Position numbers and translations under genes: made by a program. This document shows, piece by piece, positions 1 through 7,970 of a stretch of 64,000 bases of DNA. The notes beneath the pieces were generated by a model. The model had not been told where the DNA came from. It worked only from the letters and a program-made list of their open reading frames with translations, and did no database searches. This DNA comes from CAYNEI01 sp964396185. Its GTDB lineage: Archaea > Thermoplasmatota > SW-10-69-26. Where the stretch lies: the NCBI GenBank assembly GCA_964396185.1, contig CAYNEI010000007.1, positions 1 through 64,000 on the forward strand, given 5' to 3'. The first letter of the stretch is position 1; each line of letters opens with the position of its first letter.

Positions 1-2
1 GC

Positions 3-338
3 GTCCAGGAGTTCCGCAAGTGCATCGAGTGCTTCCTGTGCCAGGACGTCTGCCACGTGCTGCGAAGCCACGAGATGCACGACGAGTTCGCCGGGCCACG
101 CATGTTCATCCGGTACGCCGGCGTCGAGATGCACCCAGCCGACGAGGGCGACCGGGTCGATGAGATCTGGGAGAAGGGCGGCGTGGGGCTTTGCAACATC
201 ACGAAGTGCTGCACCGACGTCTGCCCGGAGAACATCCAGATCACCGACAACGGCATCATCCCCATGAAGGAGCGCGTGGTCTCGCGCAAGTTCGATCCCG
301 TAGCCATGCTCTGGCGCAAGCTCAGAGGGACGCGCTGA
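3..338 (+). CDS. sdhB: Succinate dehydrogenase/fumarate reductase iron-sulfur subunit, 3' part
   Basis: The gene runs in from the left edge; the frame is open from base 3 and only the C-terminal ~111 residues are present. The product is the electron-transfer subunit of succinate dehydrogenase, passing electrons from the flavoprotein to the membrane quinone site. Seen: a ferredoxin-like cysteine cluster CIECFLCQDVCH (C-x2-C-x2-C-x3-C, for a 4Fe-4S centre) at the left edge, and a second set in LCNITKCCTDVCPENI (C-x5-C-x3-C-P, for the high-potential cluster), followed by the family's ITDNGIIPMKERV segment. The 2Fe-2S N-terminal domain lies outside the window. The stop is 2 nt from the stop of the convergent next gene. 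Confidence 0.93.
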   Translation, partial: VQEFRKCIECFLCQDVCHVLRSHEMHDEFAGPRMFIRYAGVEMHPADEGDRVDEIWEKGGVGLCNITKCCTDVCPENIQITDNGIIPMKERVVSRKFDPVAMLWRKLRGTR

Positions 339-340
339 GC

Positions 341-1261
341 TCACGCCTCCTGGTTGGGCACACGCACGTCCACCACGGTCAGCCGCACGTGGTCGGCTGC
401 GTTGATCGAAGCCACGGCCCCCGTGGCGCGGAACGTGTACTCTCCCGGCCCCGCTGCGTAGGGCTCGTTCAGGTCGAGCCAGGAGCAGGTGCAGATCTCT
501 AGCGTCCCGTTCGCCATCTCTGCGGTGAGCAGGTCCGGCGACGCGAGGTAGCCGGCTTCGAAGATGCCCACCATGTTGTGCTCGATGGTCTCGGTCCTCA
601 CCCCGTCGATCGAGGCCCGTGCACCCACGGGCCCCGTGGACGCCCGCGCTGCGAAGGCGCTCTCCAGATCCTGGGTGACGTGGAGGGACGCGTCGGTGCC
701 GTACTCCACCTCGAAGAGCTCGACCCCCTCGGCCGCGCGGAACGAGTGGACGTGCTCTCCGATGCCCCCGACCCCCCAGATCAACGTGTAGCGCTCACCC
801 GTGACCGTCTCGTACGGTGAGCCGGGCTTGTTCATCTCGATCCGGATCGACGTGGACCCGTCCTCGGACCACGTATCGTAGGTGTCGATCACGGGACCAG
901 CGTCACCGAGGATGCGGGAATCGGAATAGACCCCGTCGTCGCCGTAGAACTTCGTCAGCAGCGCACCTCCGAGGAACTCCAGATCCGCTCCGTACCCCAT
1001 CGCACCGAACTGACGGATGGCGGTACCGGACAGCTCGGGCACCTCGAAGTCCATGACGAGGTGCTCACCATGGGCATCGTAGCGGTACATGACCCAGCCC
1101 TCCGCCGCTGCACCGCCGGTGTGCACGAGGGGCGGGAGGTCCTCGCCACCGGCGGCCACCGCCGAGAGCGACGCCGGAACCCACGCCACGGCGACCAGGG
1201 CGACGACCAAGGACAATAGAACCGAACGGCCATCAAGGACACTGGAGCCTCCACCAAGCAT
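341..1261 (-). CDS. Secreted protein of unknown function
   Basis: A 306-residue protein with a hydrophobic N-terminal segment (about residues 13-37, ending SLSAVAAG) that looks like a signal peptide or signal anchor. The remainder is rich in beta-type sequence with many Gly, Thr and aromatic residues and no second membrane segment. The only cysteines visible are a CTC pair near residue 260. I do not recognise the family; the pattern (WVMYRYDAHGEHLVMDFEVP, then a series of amphipathic strands) would fit a beta-sandwich. ATG start at 1261, with a TATA-like element 1281-1292 about 25-28 nt upstream, so the transcript is probably leaderless. It converges on sdhB. Confidence 0.7.
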   Translation of the reverse strand: MLGGGSSVLDGRSVLLSLVVALVAVAWVPASLSAVAAGGEDLPPLVHTGGAAAEGWVMYRYDAHGEHLVMDFEVPELSGTAIRQFGAMGYGADLEFLGGALLTKFYGDDGVYSDSRILGDAGPVIDTYDTWSEDGSTSIRIEMNKPGSPYETVTGERYTLIWGVGGIGEHVHSFRAAEGVELFEVEYGTDASLHVTQDLESAFAARASTGPVGARASIDGVRTETIEHNMVGIFEAGYLASPDLLTAEMANGTLEICTCSWLDLNEPYAAGPGEYTFRATGAVASINAADHVRLTVVDVRVPNQEA

Positions 1262-1280
1262 GCGCGTGGAGGGCCGGGCG

Positions 1281-1292
1281 AGGGCTTAGCCT
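1281..1292 (-). promoter_or_regulatory. TATA-like element for the 341-1261 gene
   Basis: Minus strand reads AAGGCTAAGCCC, centred about 27 nt upstream of the ATG, the spacing seen at most starts in this window. Confidence 0.45.
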
Positions 1293-1318
1293 TTGCCTGG
1301 GGGCTCAGGAGAACGAGC

Positions 1319-1756
1319 TCAGAGCCGATCCCGGATCTCGCCCAGCAGGCTCACCTGGCGATCGAGCACGCCGGTCTGCTTGTCCAGCTCGAACTGGACG
1401 CGGTCGAGGTCGTCCAATTTGGATAGCTTGTCCAGCTTCGTGTCCATGGAATCCAGCTTGTCCAGCTTGTCAAGCTTGCCGAGCTTGGCGCCGTTGGCCT
1501 CCACGGCGGCCTGGACCCCGCCCACCTGGCGGCGACCGGCTCCGGTCAACAGCGTGGACAGCCCGACCAGGACCGTGATCGTGGCCCCCGCCGTGGCTCC
1601 AACTTCGCCCACGAAGCCCCACCAACCCAGGATCTCGCCGAGGATCGAGACCACGGTCACCAGGAAGGCGATGGCCGTCACGGTCCATCCGATGCGGATG
1701 ACGGTGTCCATGTCGGGCTCGAAGGCCATAGACGACCATGGGTCGGCGCGGGTCAT
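1319..1756 (-). CDS. Small membrane protein with heptad-like KLDKLD coiled coil
   Basis: A 145-residue protein of unknown function. Two hydrophobic segments (about residues 21-44 and 49-68, separated by GWWGFVGEV) are followed by a charged tail. The tail contains a striking periodic run (GKLDKLDKLD, then TKLDKLSKLDDLD) from residue ~92 to ~118 and ends in a leucine-rich amphipathic stretch (VLDRQVSLLGEIRDRL). The tail should form a parallel coiled coil on one side of the membrane, so it is probably an oligomerising or scaffold protein. ATG at 1756. It diverges from the SDR gene across a ~95-bp AT-richer region. Confidence 0.6.
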   Translation of the reverse strand: MTRADPWSSMAFEPDMDTVIRIGWTVTAIAFLVTVVSILGEILGWWGFVGEVGATAGATITVLVGLSTLLTGAGRRQVGGVQAAVEANGAKLGKLDKLDKLDSMDTKLDKLSKLDDLDRVQFELDKQTGVLDRQVSLLGEIRDRL

Positions 1757-1776
1757 GTAGGTTGCGGGGAGTGGTC

Positions 1777-1800
1777 TGAACGTATCAAGATTATCCCGCA
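1777..1800. promoter_or_regulatory. Divergent promoter region between coiled-coil protein and SDR genes
   Basis: The AT-rich stretch GAACGTATCAAGATTATCCC stands out from the GC-rich flanks. It lies 21-44 nt upstream of the minus-strand ATG (1756) and 26-50 nt upstream of the two candidate SDR starts, so it probably holds both TATA boxes. Exact boxes cannot be fixed by eye. Confidence 0.4.
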
Positions 1801-1852
1801 GCAGGGGCGATCACCCGGAGGCTTCTTGCCCAGCACCTCTCTTGCCGGTCCC

Positions 1853-2626
1853 ATGCCACGCACGATCGAGCTCGCCGGCCGCGTCGCTGTGATCACCGGT
1901 GCGAGCAGCGGCATCGGGGCCGCCACGGCGCGCCGGCTGGCCGCGGAAGGCATGGATCTCGCGCTCGGCGCCCGGTCCGTCGACAAGCTCGAAGCCCTGG
2001 CCGACGAGCTCGAAGGCCAGGCCCCCACCGGCGTCGAGGTCCTCGCCCATGGGCTCGACGTGCGCGATTGGAACAGCACCCAGGCCTTCGCGGCAGCCGT
2101 CCAGGACCGCTTCGAGGGCGTGGACCTGCTCTTCGCCAACGCCGGCACCGGCGGGTACGGCGCCGTCGCCGACCTGGATGTGGAGGCCTGGAACGACACG
2201 ATCGCCACGAACCTGACCGGCGCCTTCTACACGGCCAAGGCCATCACCCCGCTCATGACGGACCGCGCAGGAAGAGGGGGAGGAGGGGGCGCGCCTGGGC
2301 CCGGGCCTGGGCCTGGGACCGTGCTCTTCACCGCCAGCGTCTCAGGCACCACCGCCATGCCAGGCGCGTCTGCCTACTGCGCGAGCAAGTGGGGCCTCCG
2401 AGGGTTCGCCCAGAGCCTGGCCCTTGAGTTGGCCGACCACGGCATCCGGACCACAGCCATCAACCCAGGCTACGTGGCCACGGACTGGCACGCCGAGGAC
2501 CCGCGAGCCAAGGAGATGATCCAGCCCGAGGAGATCGCGGAGCTGGTGGTCACCCTGGCCACCCTCCCGGAGAACGCCATGATCGATGATGTGACCGTCT
2601 GGCCGGCCAAGATGTACAGCGAGTAG
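1853..2626 (+). CDS. Short-chain dehydrogenase/reductase (SDR family)
   Basis: NAD(P)-dependent oxidoreductase of the classical SDR family, about 257 residues. Seen: the Rossmann glycine motif TGASSGIG near the N-terminus, the FANAG motif (NNAG equivalent), the active-site serine in TASVSGTT, and YCASKWG (the YxxxK pair). The IxxxxPGYVATD segment that follows is typical. Substrate cannot be inferred. ATG 1853 gives a normal SDR N-terminus (MPRTIELAGRVAVITG). An in-frame TTG at 1826 sits 4 nt after a GGAGG and would add 9 residues, so it is a real alternative. Odd: a Gly/Pro-rich insertion (GRGGGGGAPGPGPGPG) just before the catalytic serine strand, encoded by a low-complexity G-rich stretch at 2275-2320. 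The next gene begins one base after the stop. Confidence 0.9.
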   Translation: MPRTIELAGRVAVITGASSGIGAATARRLAAEGMDLALGARSVDKLEALADELEGQAPTGVEVLAHGLDVRDWNSTQAFAAAVQDRFEGVDLLFANAGTGGYGAVADLDVEAWNDTIATNLTGAFYTAKAITPLMTDRAGRGGGGGAPGPGPGPGTVLFTASVSGTTAMPGASAYCASKWGLRGFAQSLALELADHGIRTTAINPGYVATDWHAEDPRAKEMIQPEEIAELVVTLATLPENAMIDDVTVWPAKMYSE

Positions 2627-2627
2627 C

Positions 2628-3608
2628 ATGGTGGACGGCTTCGTGGTCCTCTGGGCGTTCTCGCTGGGCCTGGTCAGCTTCTTCGCTCCATGCAACATCG
2701 CCATGGTCCCCGCCTACGTGGGCTTCTTCTTGGGCCGCCGACCCGCCTCCTCATCCTCATCCTCCTCGCCATCCTCCGCATCCTCCCCATCCTCCGCATC
2801 CTCCCCATCCTCCGCATCCTCCCCATCCTCCCCCCTGCCCGCCTCCCCGCTCTCCGTTCCACCCACGCAACGGCAGGGCGCCTTGGGCGCGCTCCTCGTG
2901 GCAGCAGGCATCGCGCTCACCGGCTGGGGGATCACCGAGCTCTGGCAACTGCGCTCCAGCCAGGGCCCACCCACGAGCCTGGGACCAGGGCTCACCCTGG
3001 CCGGCGTGGCCGCGCTGCTCACCGGCACATGGCAGCTGGCCCCTCAGCGCGCCCGGGATGCCAGCCAGATCGGCCTCACCGTGGCGGCAGGCATCCTGGC
3101 CATCTTCGTGCTCATCGGCATCCCGCTGGTGGGCCTCTTCCAGCTCCTCTCCCCCGACGCCTTACTCATCATCGTGCTCATCACTGCCCTCATCCTCGTC
3201 ATCGTCGGGCTCATGGGCCTGGCAGGCCGCGCGGTCTCGCTCACGCTCCCGGTCCCAGGCGCCAAGGGGGCCGGGCCGCGTGCCTTCTTCGTGTTCGGCG
3301 CCGGCTACGGGCTGGTCTCGCTGGGCTGCAACCTCCCGCTCTTCGTCGCTGTCGCGGTCGCACCCCTCGTCACGGGCTCGGATGTGGGCACGGGCATCCT
3401 GGCCTTCACCGCCTACGGAGCCGGCATGGCTGTGCTCATGCTCGCCCTCACGCTACTACTGGCCACCGCGCGCACGGCCATCACCTCTGCCCTACAGCGC
3501 AGCGCAGCCACGATCCAACGCGCTGCTTATGCGTTGCTGGTAGTCACGGGCGTCTACATCGCCTGGTACACGTGGTTCGTGCTCGGCGCGCATCGGTTGG
3601 TTGGGTGA
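2628..3608 (+). CDS. CcdA/DsbD-like transmembrane thiol-disulfide transporter
   Basis: A 326-residue polytopic membrane protein of the CcdA/DsbD transmembrane family, which carries reducing equivalents across the membrane for cytochrome c maturation or disulfide repair. Seen: the first helix signature SFFAPCNIAMVPAYVGFFLG (one redox Cys next to Pro-rich turns) and the second in YGLVSLGCNLPLFVAVAV, plus about six hydrophobic helices. This matches the duplicated CcdA core with one Cys per half. Odd: a 40-residue Ser/Pro insertion after helix 1, encoded by an 18-bp tandem repeat (2770-2829). It starts 1 nt after the SDR stop, so it is probably cotranscribed with it. A CcmE-like gene at 26.8 kb supports a c-type cytochrome role. 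Confidence 0.8.
   Translation: MVDGFVVLWAFSLGLVSFFAPCNIAMVPAYVGFFLGRRPASSSSSSSPSSASSPSSASSPSSASSPSSPLPASPLSVPPTQRQGALGALLVAAGIALTGWGITELWQLRSSQGPPTSLGPGLTLAGVAALLTGTWQLAPQRARDASQIGLTVAAGILAIFVLIGIPLVGLFQLLSPDALLIIVLITALILVIVGLMGLAGRAVSLTLPVPGAKGAGPRAFFVFGAGYGLVSLGCNLPLFVAVAVAPLVTGSDVGTGILAFTAYGAGMAVLMLALTLLLATARTAITSALQRSAATIQRAAYALLVVTGVYIAWYTWFVLGAHRLVG
2745..2832 (+). repeat. In-frame hexamer/18-bp tandem repeat inside the CcdA-like gene
   Basis: Three exact copies of an 18-bp unit (CATCCTCCGCATCCTCCC) at 2770-2787, 2788-2805 and 2806-2823, preceded by related TCATCC-type hexamers and followed by a partial unit. It encodes Ser-Pro-Ser-Ser-Ala-Ser-type repeats in the loop after the first membrane helix. 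All units are multiples of 3, so gain or loss keeps the frame. Confidence 0.9.
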
Positions 3609-3630
3609 CGCAAGAGATGGGTCCGACGGT

Positions 3631-3770
3631 CGATCACGAAGGGCTCGAAGGTCCACCCAGGGCACGAAGGACCAGGGAGGATTGGACGGCGGCTGCCGGG
3701 GAAGCGTTCACCACGGAGTCGCGGTGAGCGCGGAGGACGCGGAGACAGGAAGAAAGCCGTCACGCGTTCG
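3631..3770. repeat. Degenerate CACGAAGG/CGCGGAG intergenic repeat, copy A
   Basis: Between the CcdA-like gene and propeller paralogue A. It contains CGATCACGAAGGGCTCGAAGG at its start, GGCACGAAGGACCAGGGAGG, then TTCACCACGGAGTCGCGG and AGCGCGGAGGACGCGGAGAC. Closely related strings recur at 5073-5193, 6500-6545, 21239-21590 and elsewhere. No credible gene is present. Confidence 0.75.
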
Positions 3771-3777
3771 GATCCGA

Positions 3778-5010
3778 TCAATGCCCAACGGCGCCGGCCA
3801 CGCTCCCGACCAACGGTGTTGCGTAGCGCAAGTCGAAGAACGCGTTCCAAGGATCCGATGGAGACCCATGAACTTCACGCCATCCGAGGATGTAGCTGAT
3901 GTGCGGGCGGTCCTGGTCGTCCAGCGCGATGTCGGACCGGAACCCGTTGACCTCCCCGTCTCGGTCCACGGTTTCGATCCACCAGTCCCCGTCCACCACC
4001 GTGGCGTAGTAAGGGTGGGTTGGAGCAAGCACGCCCGAGGCGACAAGCGAGCTGATGCGCGTGCGGAAGGTGATGTGGGGCGTGAGTTGGCTGTCCACCG
4101 CGATGCTGGGCTCCAGGCCCGTGTCGCTTGGGCTGCGGTTCGGGAGGATGTTGGATCCGTCGCTGACGGTCTCGCGGGTCCATTCGTCATCCGTCTTGTG
4201 GTGGTACTGGAGCCCGTCCTTGCTTTCGCAGACGACGTGTGGGCGGTTGAGCAGGTCGGTGTCGATGCCGACAACGCCTCGGCAGTGGTCGAGGATCTCG
4301 ATCTGCCATGTCCCGTCTGGGGCGCGTTTCGCGTAGCGGATGGTGTCTGGTGGTCCGCTGAGGGTGTTGTAGACGACTTGCGGTGTCCCGGTGGTGTCGA
4401 CAGCGATGCCCATGGTGAAGACGTCCTTGGATTGGATCGTCTCGATGGTCCAGGTCTCGTCCATGGGTGCCTTGAACGCATAGCGGACCTCTCGGATGTT
4501 GTCTGCCTCGAACGCTTCGTAGAGAACATGCACGCTGTCGCCGGAGCCGATAGCGATCACTGGCGTGCCCACACCCAGCGGGTCCACGGTCTCGATGCTC
4601 CACGCACCAGAACCGTCCGGTGTGGCGTAGGCGACTTCGTTGCGATCGCGGTTACGGCGGTAAACCAGGTGTGGCTCGCCATCGGAGTCTACCACGATGT
4701 TGCTGTTGCTGGCGGAAGTGTCGACGATCTCGGTGTGCCAGTCTAAGCCAACACGCTGAGCATACCATACCGCTAGGCCCCCGCTTGGGGGGGTGGCCGA
4801 GTATGAGAAATGGGGCTCGTTATCGGGTCCAAGCGCAATGCCCGTGCTATCGGTGTTGAGGAAACCGTCGTCGACGGTCTCCACACGCCAAGCCAACCAA
4901 GGCGCCTCATCCGCTCCAGGTGCGAGAGCCGGGACAGCTGGGACCAGGAGCAACAGCGCCAATCCTGCTGGGAGTAGGGCGCGCTGTCTGGTGCCTCCCA
5001 GGCCAAGCAT
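3778..5010 (-). CDS. Secreted seven-repeat beta-propeller-like protein, paralogue A
   Basis: About 410 residues. The signal peptide is LALLLLVPAVPALAPGADEA (cleavage near ALA). The mature part repeats a unit of ~50 residues with the pattern D..G.PH..Y....LRYA....G.W.IE.VD; seven PH/VH-type positions can be counted, suggesting a seven-bladed propeller. There is no membrane anchor; all four paralogues end DLRYATPLVGSxAxAxG. Start chosen at ATG 5010: a TATA box lies 25 nt upstream, the three other copies start at the same place, and the longer upstream open frame translates intergenic repeat. Close relative of B in its first half. Function unknown; probably a surface or periplasmic binding protein. 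Confidence 0.8.
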   Translation of the reverse strand: MLGLGGTRQRALLPAGLALLLLVPAVPALAPGADEAPWLAWRVETVDDGFLNTDSTGIALGPDNEPHFSYSATPPSGGLAVWYAQRVGLDWHTEIVDTSASNSNIVVDSDGEPHLVYRRNRDRNEVAYATPDGSGAWSIETVDPLGVGTPVIAIGSGDSVHVLYEAFEADNIREVRYAFKAPMDETWTIETIQSKDVFTMGIAVDTTGTPQVVYNTLSGPPDTIRYAKRAPDGTWQIEILDHCRGVVGIDTDLLNRPHVVCESKDGLQYHHKTDDEWTRETVSDGSNILPNRSPSDTGLEPSIAVDSQLTPHITFRTRISSLVASGVLAPTHPYYATVVDGDWWIETVDRDGEVNGFRSDIALDDQDRPHISYILGWREVHGSPSDPWNAFFDLRYATPLVGSVAGAVGH

Positions 5011-5068
5011 GGCCAAGGGTGGCGCAGTGACCTTATAGCGTTTCTGGGGTCCTGGGGTTCGGTTCCGA
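4993..5068 (-). repeat. 76-bp exact promoter/start duplication, copy 1 (of 2)
   Basis: Bases 4993-5068 are identical to 6421-6496. The block covers the first codons, the leaderless start and the TATA box of propeller paralogues A and B. Identity across non-coding sequence means the duplication is recent or homogenised. Confidence 0.92.
5031..5044 (-). promoter_or_regulatory. TATA box of propeller paralogue A
   Basis: Minus strand AAACGCTATAAGG, centred 25 nt upstream of ATG 5010; the same motif precedes paralogues B and D. Confidence 0.75.
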
Positions 5069-5072
5069 TCGA

Positions 5073-5193
5073 GTTCACCGCAGAGTCGCGGTGAGCGCGG
5101 AGGACGCGGAGGATCGAAGGAATCCGTCATCCTGGCCGTCCCGCGGTTCCCCTCGATGCCCTTCGAGCTCCTTGGACCCTTTCGTGATTCGGG
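5073..5193. repeat. Degenerate CGCGGAG/CTTCGAG intergenic repeat, copy B
   Basis: Left part TTCACCGCAGAGTCGCGGTG continues into AGCGCGGAGGACGCGGAGG. Right part CCTTCGAGCTCCTTGG then CCTTTCGTGATTCGGG is the inverse of the CACGAAGG-type arm seen in copies A and D. It sits between paralogue B's stop and paralogue A's promoter. Confidence 0.75.
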
Positions 5194-5211
5194 TCCGTCT
5201 GTCGTGGGTTC

Positions 5212-6438
5212 TCAACGCCCAATGGCGCTAGCCGCGCTGCCAACCAGAGGCGTCGCGTAGCGGAGATCGAAGCAGGTGTTCTGGATGTCCCCACAACTGC
5301 CACGGTCGAAGCGAACGCCGAGCACGTAGCTGATGTGCGGTCGGTCCTGATCATCGACCACGATGTCCGATGCGCGGCCGTTCTTGTACCCGTCCCGGTC
5401 GGCGACCTCGATGGACCACTCCCCATCCACCTTGGTGGCGTAGTGCAGCTCGCCGCGTGCGGTGGGGTCGTCGGGGAAGAAGAGGTTGGGGCGCAGGTTG
5501 AACGAGATGTGTGGGGTTAGTTGGCTGTCGACAGCGATGCTGGGCTCCTGGCCCGTGTCGATCGAAGCTCTGGGAGGGACTAGGTTGCTGCCGTCACTGA
5601 CGGTCTCTTGGACCCAATCTTGGCCGTCGTGCGTGTGGTACTGGAGGCCGTCGACCCCCCAGCATGCAACGTGCGGTCGGTCGAGCACATCCACGTCGAT
5701 GCCGACCCAGAACCGACAATCAGGCAACAGCTCGGTCACCCACTGGCCTTGGTCATCCTTCGTTGCGTATCGGATGAGGTCCTCGGGGTCCTCGAGCAGC
5801 GCGTAGACCGCGTGCGGGCTACCGGCGGAGTCGATGACCAAGTCGGAGGTGAACATGCTGGCGTGGTGGATGGTCTCGATGCTCCATGTGCCGTCGTTGC
5901 TCCTGGTGGCGAAGCGGACGTCGTCATCTGGACCATCGCTTTTCTCGTACAACACGTGAACATCATCGTGAGGCGAGATGGCTATTACGGGCGTGCCCAC
6001 GCCCAGCGGGTCCACGGTCTCGATGCTCCAAGCACCGGCACCGTCGGGTGTGGCGTAGGCGACTTCGTTGCGGTCCCGGTTGCGGCGGTAGACCATGTGA
6101 GGCTCGCCCTCTGAGTCGACGTCGATGTTGCCGTTGCCGGCCACGGTGTCAACGATCTCGGTGTGCCAGTCCAAGCCAATTCGGTGTGCGTAGCCAAGAG
6201 CTCCGAAGTCGTTCGGAGGGATGATTCGGTATACAAGGTGTAGATCGCCGTCCGGGCCTAACCCAATCCCGGTGCTATCGGTACGGACATGCCCATCATC
6301 CACTGTCTCCACGCGCCAAGCGAACCACGGCGCTCCATCAGCGGCGGGTGCGAGTGCTGGTACGGCTGGAACCAAGAGAAGCAGCCCCATGGCTACAACA
6401 GCGATGGCGCGCCGGTCAAGGCCTCCCAGGCCAAGCAT
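5212..6438 (-). CDS. Secreted seven-repeat beta-propeller-like protein, paralogue B (mosaic)
   Basis: 408 residues with the same architecture as paralogue A: signal peptide (VVAMGLLLLVPAVPALAPAA), seven ~50-residue repeats, no anchor. The first half is nearly identical to A (YRRNRDRNEVAYATPDGAG, then SIETVDPLGVGTPVIAI). The second half instead matches C (VHVLYEKSDGPDD, GLQYHTHDGQDW, GSCGDIQNTCFDLRYATP). The switch falls near base 5990. This looks like a recombinant of the two neighbours. ATG 6438 is chosen because the TATA box is 25-28 nt upstream and because the upstream 76 bp are identical to those of A. Confidence 0.8.
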   Translation of the reverse strand: MLGLGGLDRRAIAVVAMGLLLLVPAVPALAPAADGAPWFAWRVETVDDGHVRTDSTGIGLGPDGDLHLVYRIIPPNDFGALGYAHRIGLDWHTEIVDTVAGNGNIDVDSEGEPHMVYRRNRDRNEVAYATPDGAGAWSIETVDPLGVGTPVIAISPHDDVHVLYEKSDGPDDDVRFATRSNDGTWSIETIHHASMFTSDLVIDSAGSPHAVYALLEDPEDLIRYATKDDQGQWVTELLPDCRFWVGIDVDVLDRPHVACWGVDGLQYHTHDGQDWVQETVSDGSNLVPPRASIDTGQEPSIAVDSQLTPHISFNLRPNLFFPDDPTARGELHYATKVDGEWSIEVADRDGYKNGRASDIVVDDQDRPHISYVLGVRFDRGSCGDIQNTCFDLRYATPLVGSAASAIGR

Positions 6439-6496
6439 GGCCAAGGGTGGCGCAGTGACCTTATAGCGTTTCTGGGGTCCTGGGGTTCGGTTCCGA
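6421..6496 (-). repeat. 76-bp exact promoter/start duplication, copy 2 (of 2)
   Basis: Identical to 4993-5068; it carries the start codon and TATA box of paralogue B. Confidence 0.92.
6459..6472 (-). promoter_or_regulatory. TATA box of propeller paralogue B
   Basis: Minus strand AAACGCTATAAGG about 25-28 nt upstream of ATG 6438. Confidence 0.75.
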
Positions 6497-6499
6497 CCA

Positions 6500-6545
6500 A
6501 GTTCACCGTGGAGGCGCGGAGCGCGCGGAGGCCGCGGAGACGAGG
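6500..6545. repeat. Degenerate CGCGGAG intergenic repeat, copy C
   Basis: TTCACCGTGGAGGCGCGGAG, then CGCGCGGAGGCCGCGGAGACG. It lies between the stop of paralogue C and the promoter of paralogue B, the same relative position as copies A and B. Confidence 0.75.
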
Positions 6546-6572
6546 AGAACGCCGTCACGCGTTCGGGTCCGA

Positions 6573-7781
6573 TCAACGCCCAACCGCACCGGCCACGCTG
6601 CCAACGAGCGGCGTCGCGTAACGGAGGTCGAAGCACGTGTTCTGGATGTCCCCACAGCTTCCTCGGCTGAATCGCCAGCCAAGGGTGTAACTGATGTGCG
6701 GTCGGTCGTTCCCATCGAGGTCGATGCTCGACGCGATGCCGTTGTGGTACCCATCCCGGTCAGCCACCTCGATGAACCACTCTCCGCCTACCTTGGTTGC
6801 GTAGTGCAGCTCGCCTCTGCGGGTGGGGTCGTCAGGGAAGAACACGTTCGGTCGCATGGTGAACGCGATGTGTGGGTTCAACCGGCTGTCCACCGCGATG
6901 CTGGGCTCGAGCCCCGTGTCGATGGAAGCCCGAGGGGGGAGGAGGTTGCTGCCATCGCTCACCGTCTGTTGGATCCAGTCCTGACCGTCGTGAGTGTGGT
7001 ACTGTAGGCCTTCGAGGCCCCAGCAGACGATGTGTGGCCTGTCTAGCACGTCCACATCGATGCCCACCCCGAACCGGCAATCATCCAAGAACTCGAACAC
7101 CCACTCGCCTTGGTCGTCCTTGGTTGCATATCGGATGAGGTCCGCGGAATCCTCAAGCAAGTTGTAGACCGCGTGCGGCGTGCCGGTGGAGTCGATGACC
7201 AAGTCCGAGGTGAACCTGCTGGCATGGTGGAGGGTTTCGATGGTCCAGCTCCCATCTGTGTTCCTCGTGGCGAAGCGGACCTCGTCATCTGGCCCGTCGC
7301 TCTTCTCGTAGAGGACGTGCACGATGTCGTCGGGACCGATCGCGATTTGAGGCCTGGAGATGCCGAGTGGATCGATCTGTTCTGTAACCCAGCCCCCCCC
7401 CTGTCGAACACCGTACCACACCTCGCCGCGCGTGGTCTTCTTCGTGTAGGCCACGTGGGGCGTGTGGTCTGAGTCGAGGGCTAGGTCTGGATGGGAGCCA
7501 TCGGGATCGATCCGTTCGAACTCCCAACCGGGCTGTGTACTCTGGACGTAGCGTGCGCCTCCTCGATCGAACGTGATATGCACGGTCCCCGAGTCATCAA
7601 CCGCAGTGGATGTCGTTGAGGCCACGCTGACTCCGCTGTCATCCACCGTGTCCACGCGCCAAGCCAACCACGGAGCTTCATCCACAGCGGGCACGAGAGC
7701 GGGGACAGCAGGCACGAGGAGCAACAGCGCCACGGCTCCAGGAAGCAGAGCGCGCTGCCGGGGGCCTCCCGGGCCAAGCAT
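6573..7781 (-). CDS. Secreted seven-repeat beta-propeller-like protein, paralogue C
   Basis: 402 residues: signal peptide (VALLLLVPAVPALVPAVDEA) and seven PH-type repeats (HITF, PHVAY, VHVLY, PHAVY, PHIVC, PHIAF, PHISY). Its first half differs from A and B and resembles paralogue D (GARYVQST, TKKTTRGEVWYGVRQGGG). A run of nine C on the plus strand (7393-7401), G on the coding strand, encodes GGG and is in frame here. In paralogue D the same place has only seven and is out of frame. Start at ATG 7781, aligned with the other copies and 25 nt downstream of a TATA box. Contains a C-terminal CGDIQNTC pair that could form a disulfide. Confidence 0.8.
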   Translation of the reverse strand: MLGPGGPRQRALLPGAVALLLLVPAVPALVPAVDEAPWLAWRVDTVDDSGVSVASTTSTAVDDSGTVHITFDRGGARYVQSTQPGWEFERIDPDGSHPDLALDSDHTPHVAYTKKTTRGEVWYGVRQGGGWVTEQIDPLGISRPQIAIGPDDIVHVLYEKSDGPDDEVRFATRNTDGSWTIETLHHASRFTSDLVIDSTGTPHAVYNLLEDSADLIRYATKDDQGEWVFEFLDDCRFGVGIDVDVLDRPHIVCWGLEGLQYHTHDGQDWIQQTVSDGSNLLPPRASIDTGLEPSIAVDSRLNPHIAFTMRPNVFFPDDPTRRGELHYATKVGGEWFIEVADRDGYHNGIASSIDLDGNDRPHISYTLGWRFSRGSCGDIQNTCFDLRYATPLVGSVAGAVGR

Positions 7782-7800
7782 GGCCACAGGTGGGGTTACA

Positions 7801-7812
7801 CGGGTATAACCT
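7801..7812 (-). promoter_or_regulatory. TATA box of propeller paralogue C
   Basis: Minus strand AGGTTATACCCG centred 25 nt upstream of ATG 7781. It differs from the AAACGCTATAA version used by A, B and D. Confidence 0.65.
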
Positions 7813-7970
7813 TTCTGCTGACCCAGACGTCGCGAACGTTCCTCACGCGAGCCCCGCCGCCATGATCTCGCCCCCCACGCCTCGAAACAGCTCTGCCTCC
7901 CGGGTCAACGCTATGTAGAGTCACCTGTATCGTTGACGGTCATCCCTGAAGGGGGAAGGAGGCGCCAACC

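Noticed and set aside
1293..1760. Plus-strand Ser-rich open frame (SSLSSLPSL repeats)
   Set aside because: It is the antisense of the KLDKLD coiled-coil gene, which has a better start, membrane segments and sensible periodicity.
2745..2832. CRISPR-like array
   Set aside because: Units are 18 bp, contiguous, with no spacers, and lie in frame inside a gene.
5011..5130. N-terminal extensions of the propeller proteins (e.g. RPPRSPRLCGE)
   Set aside because: They translate the intergenic repeat and the TATA box; the ATGs downstream are at leaderless distance and conserved across all four copies.
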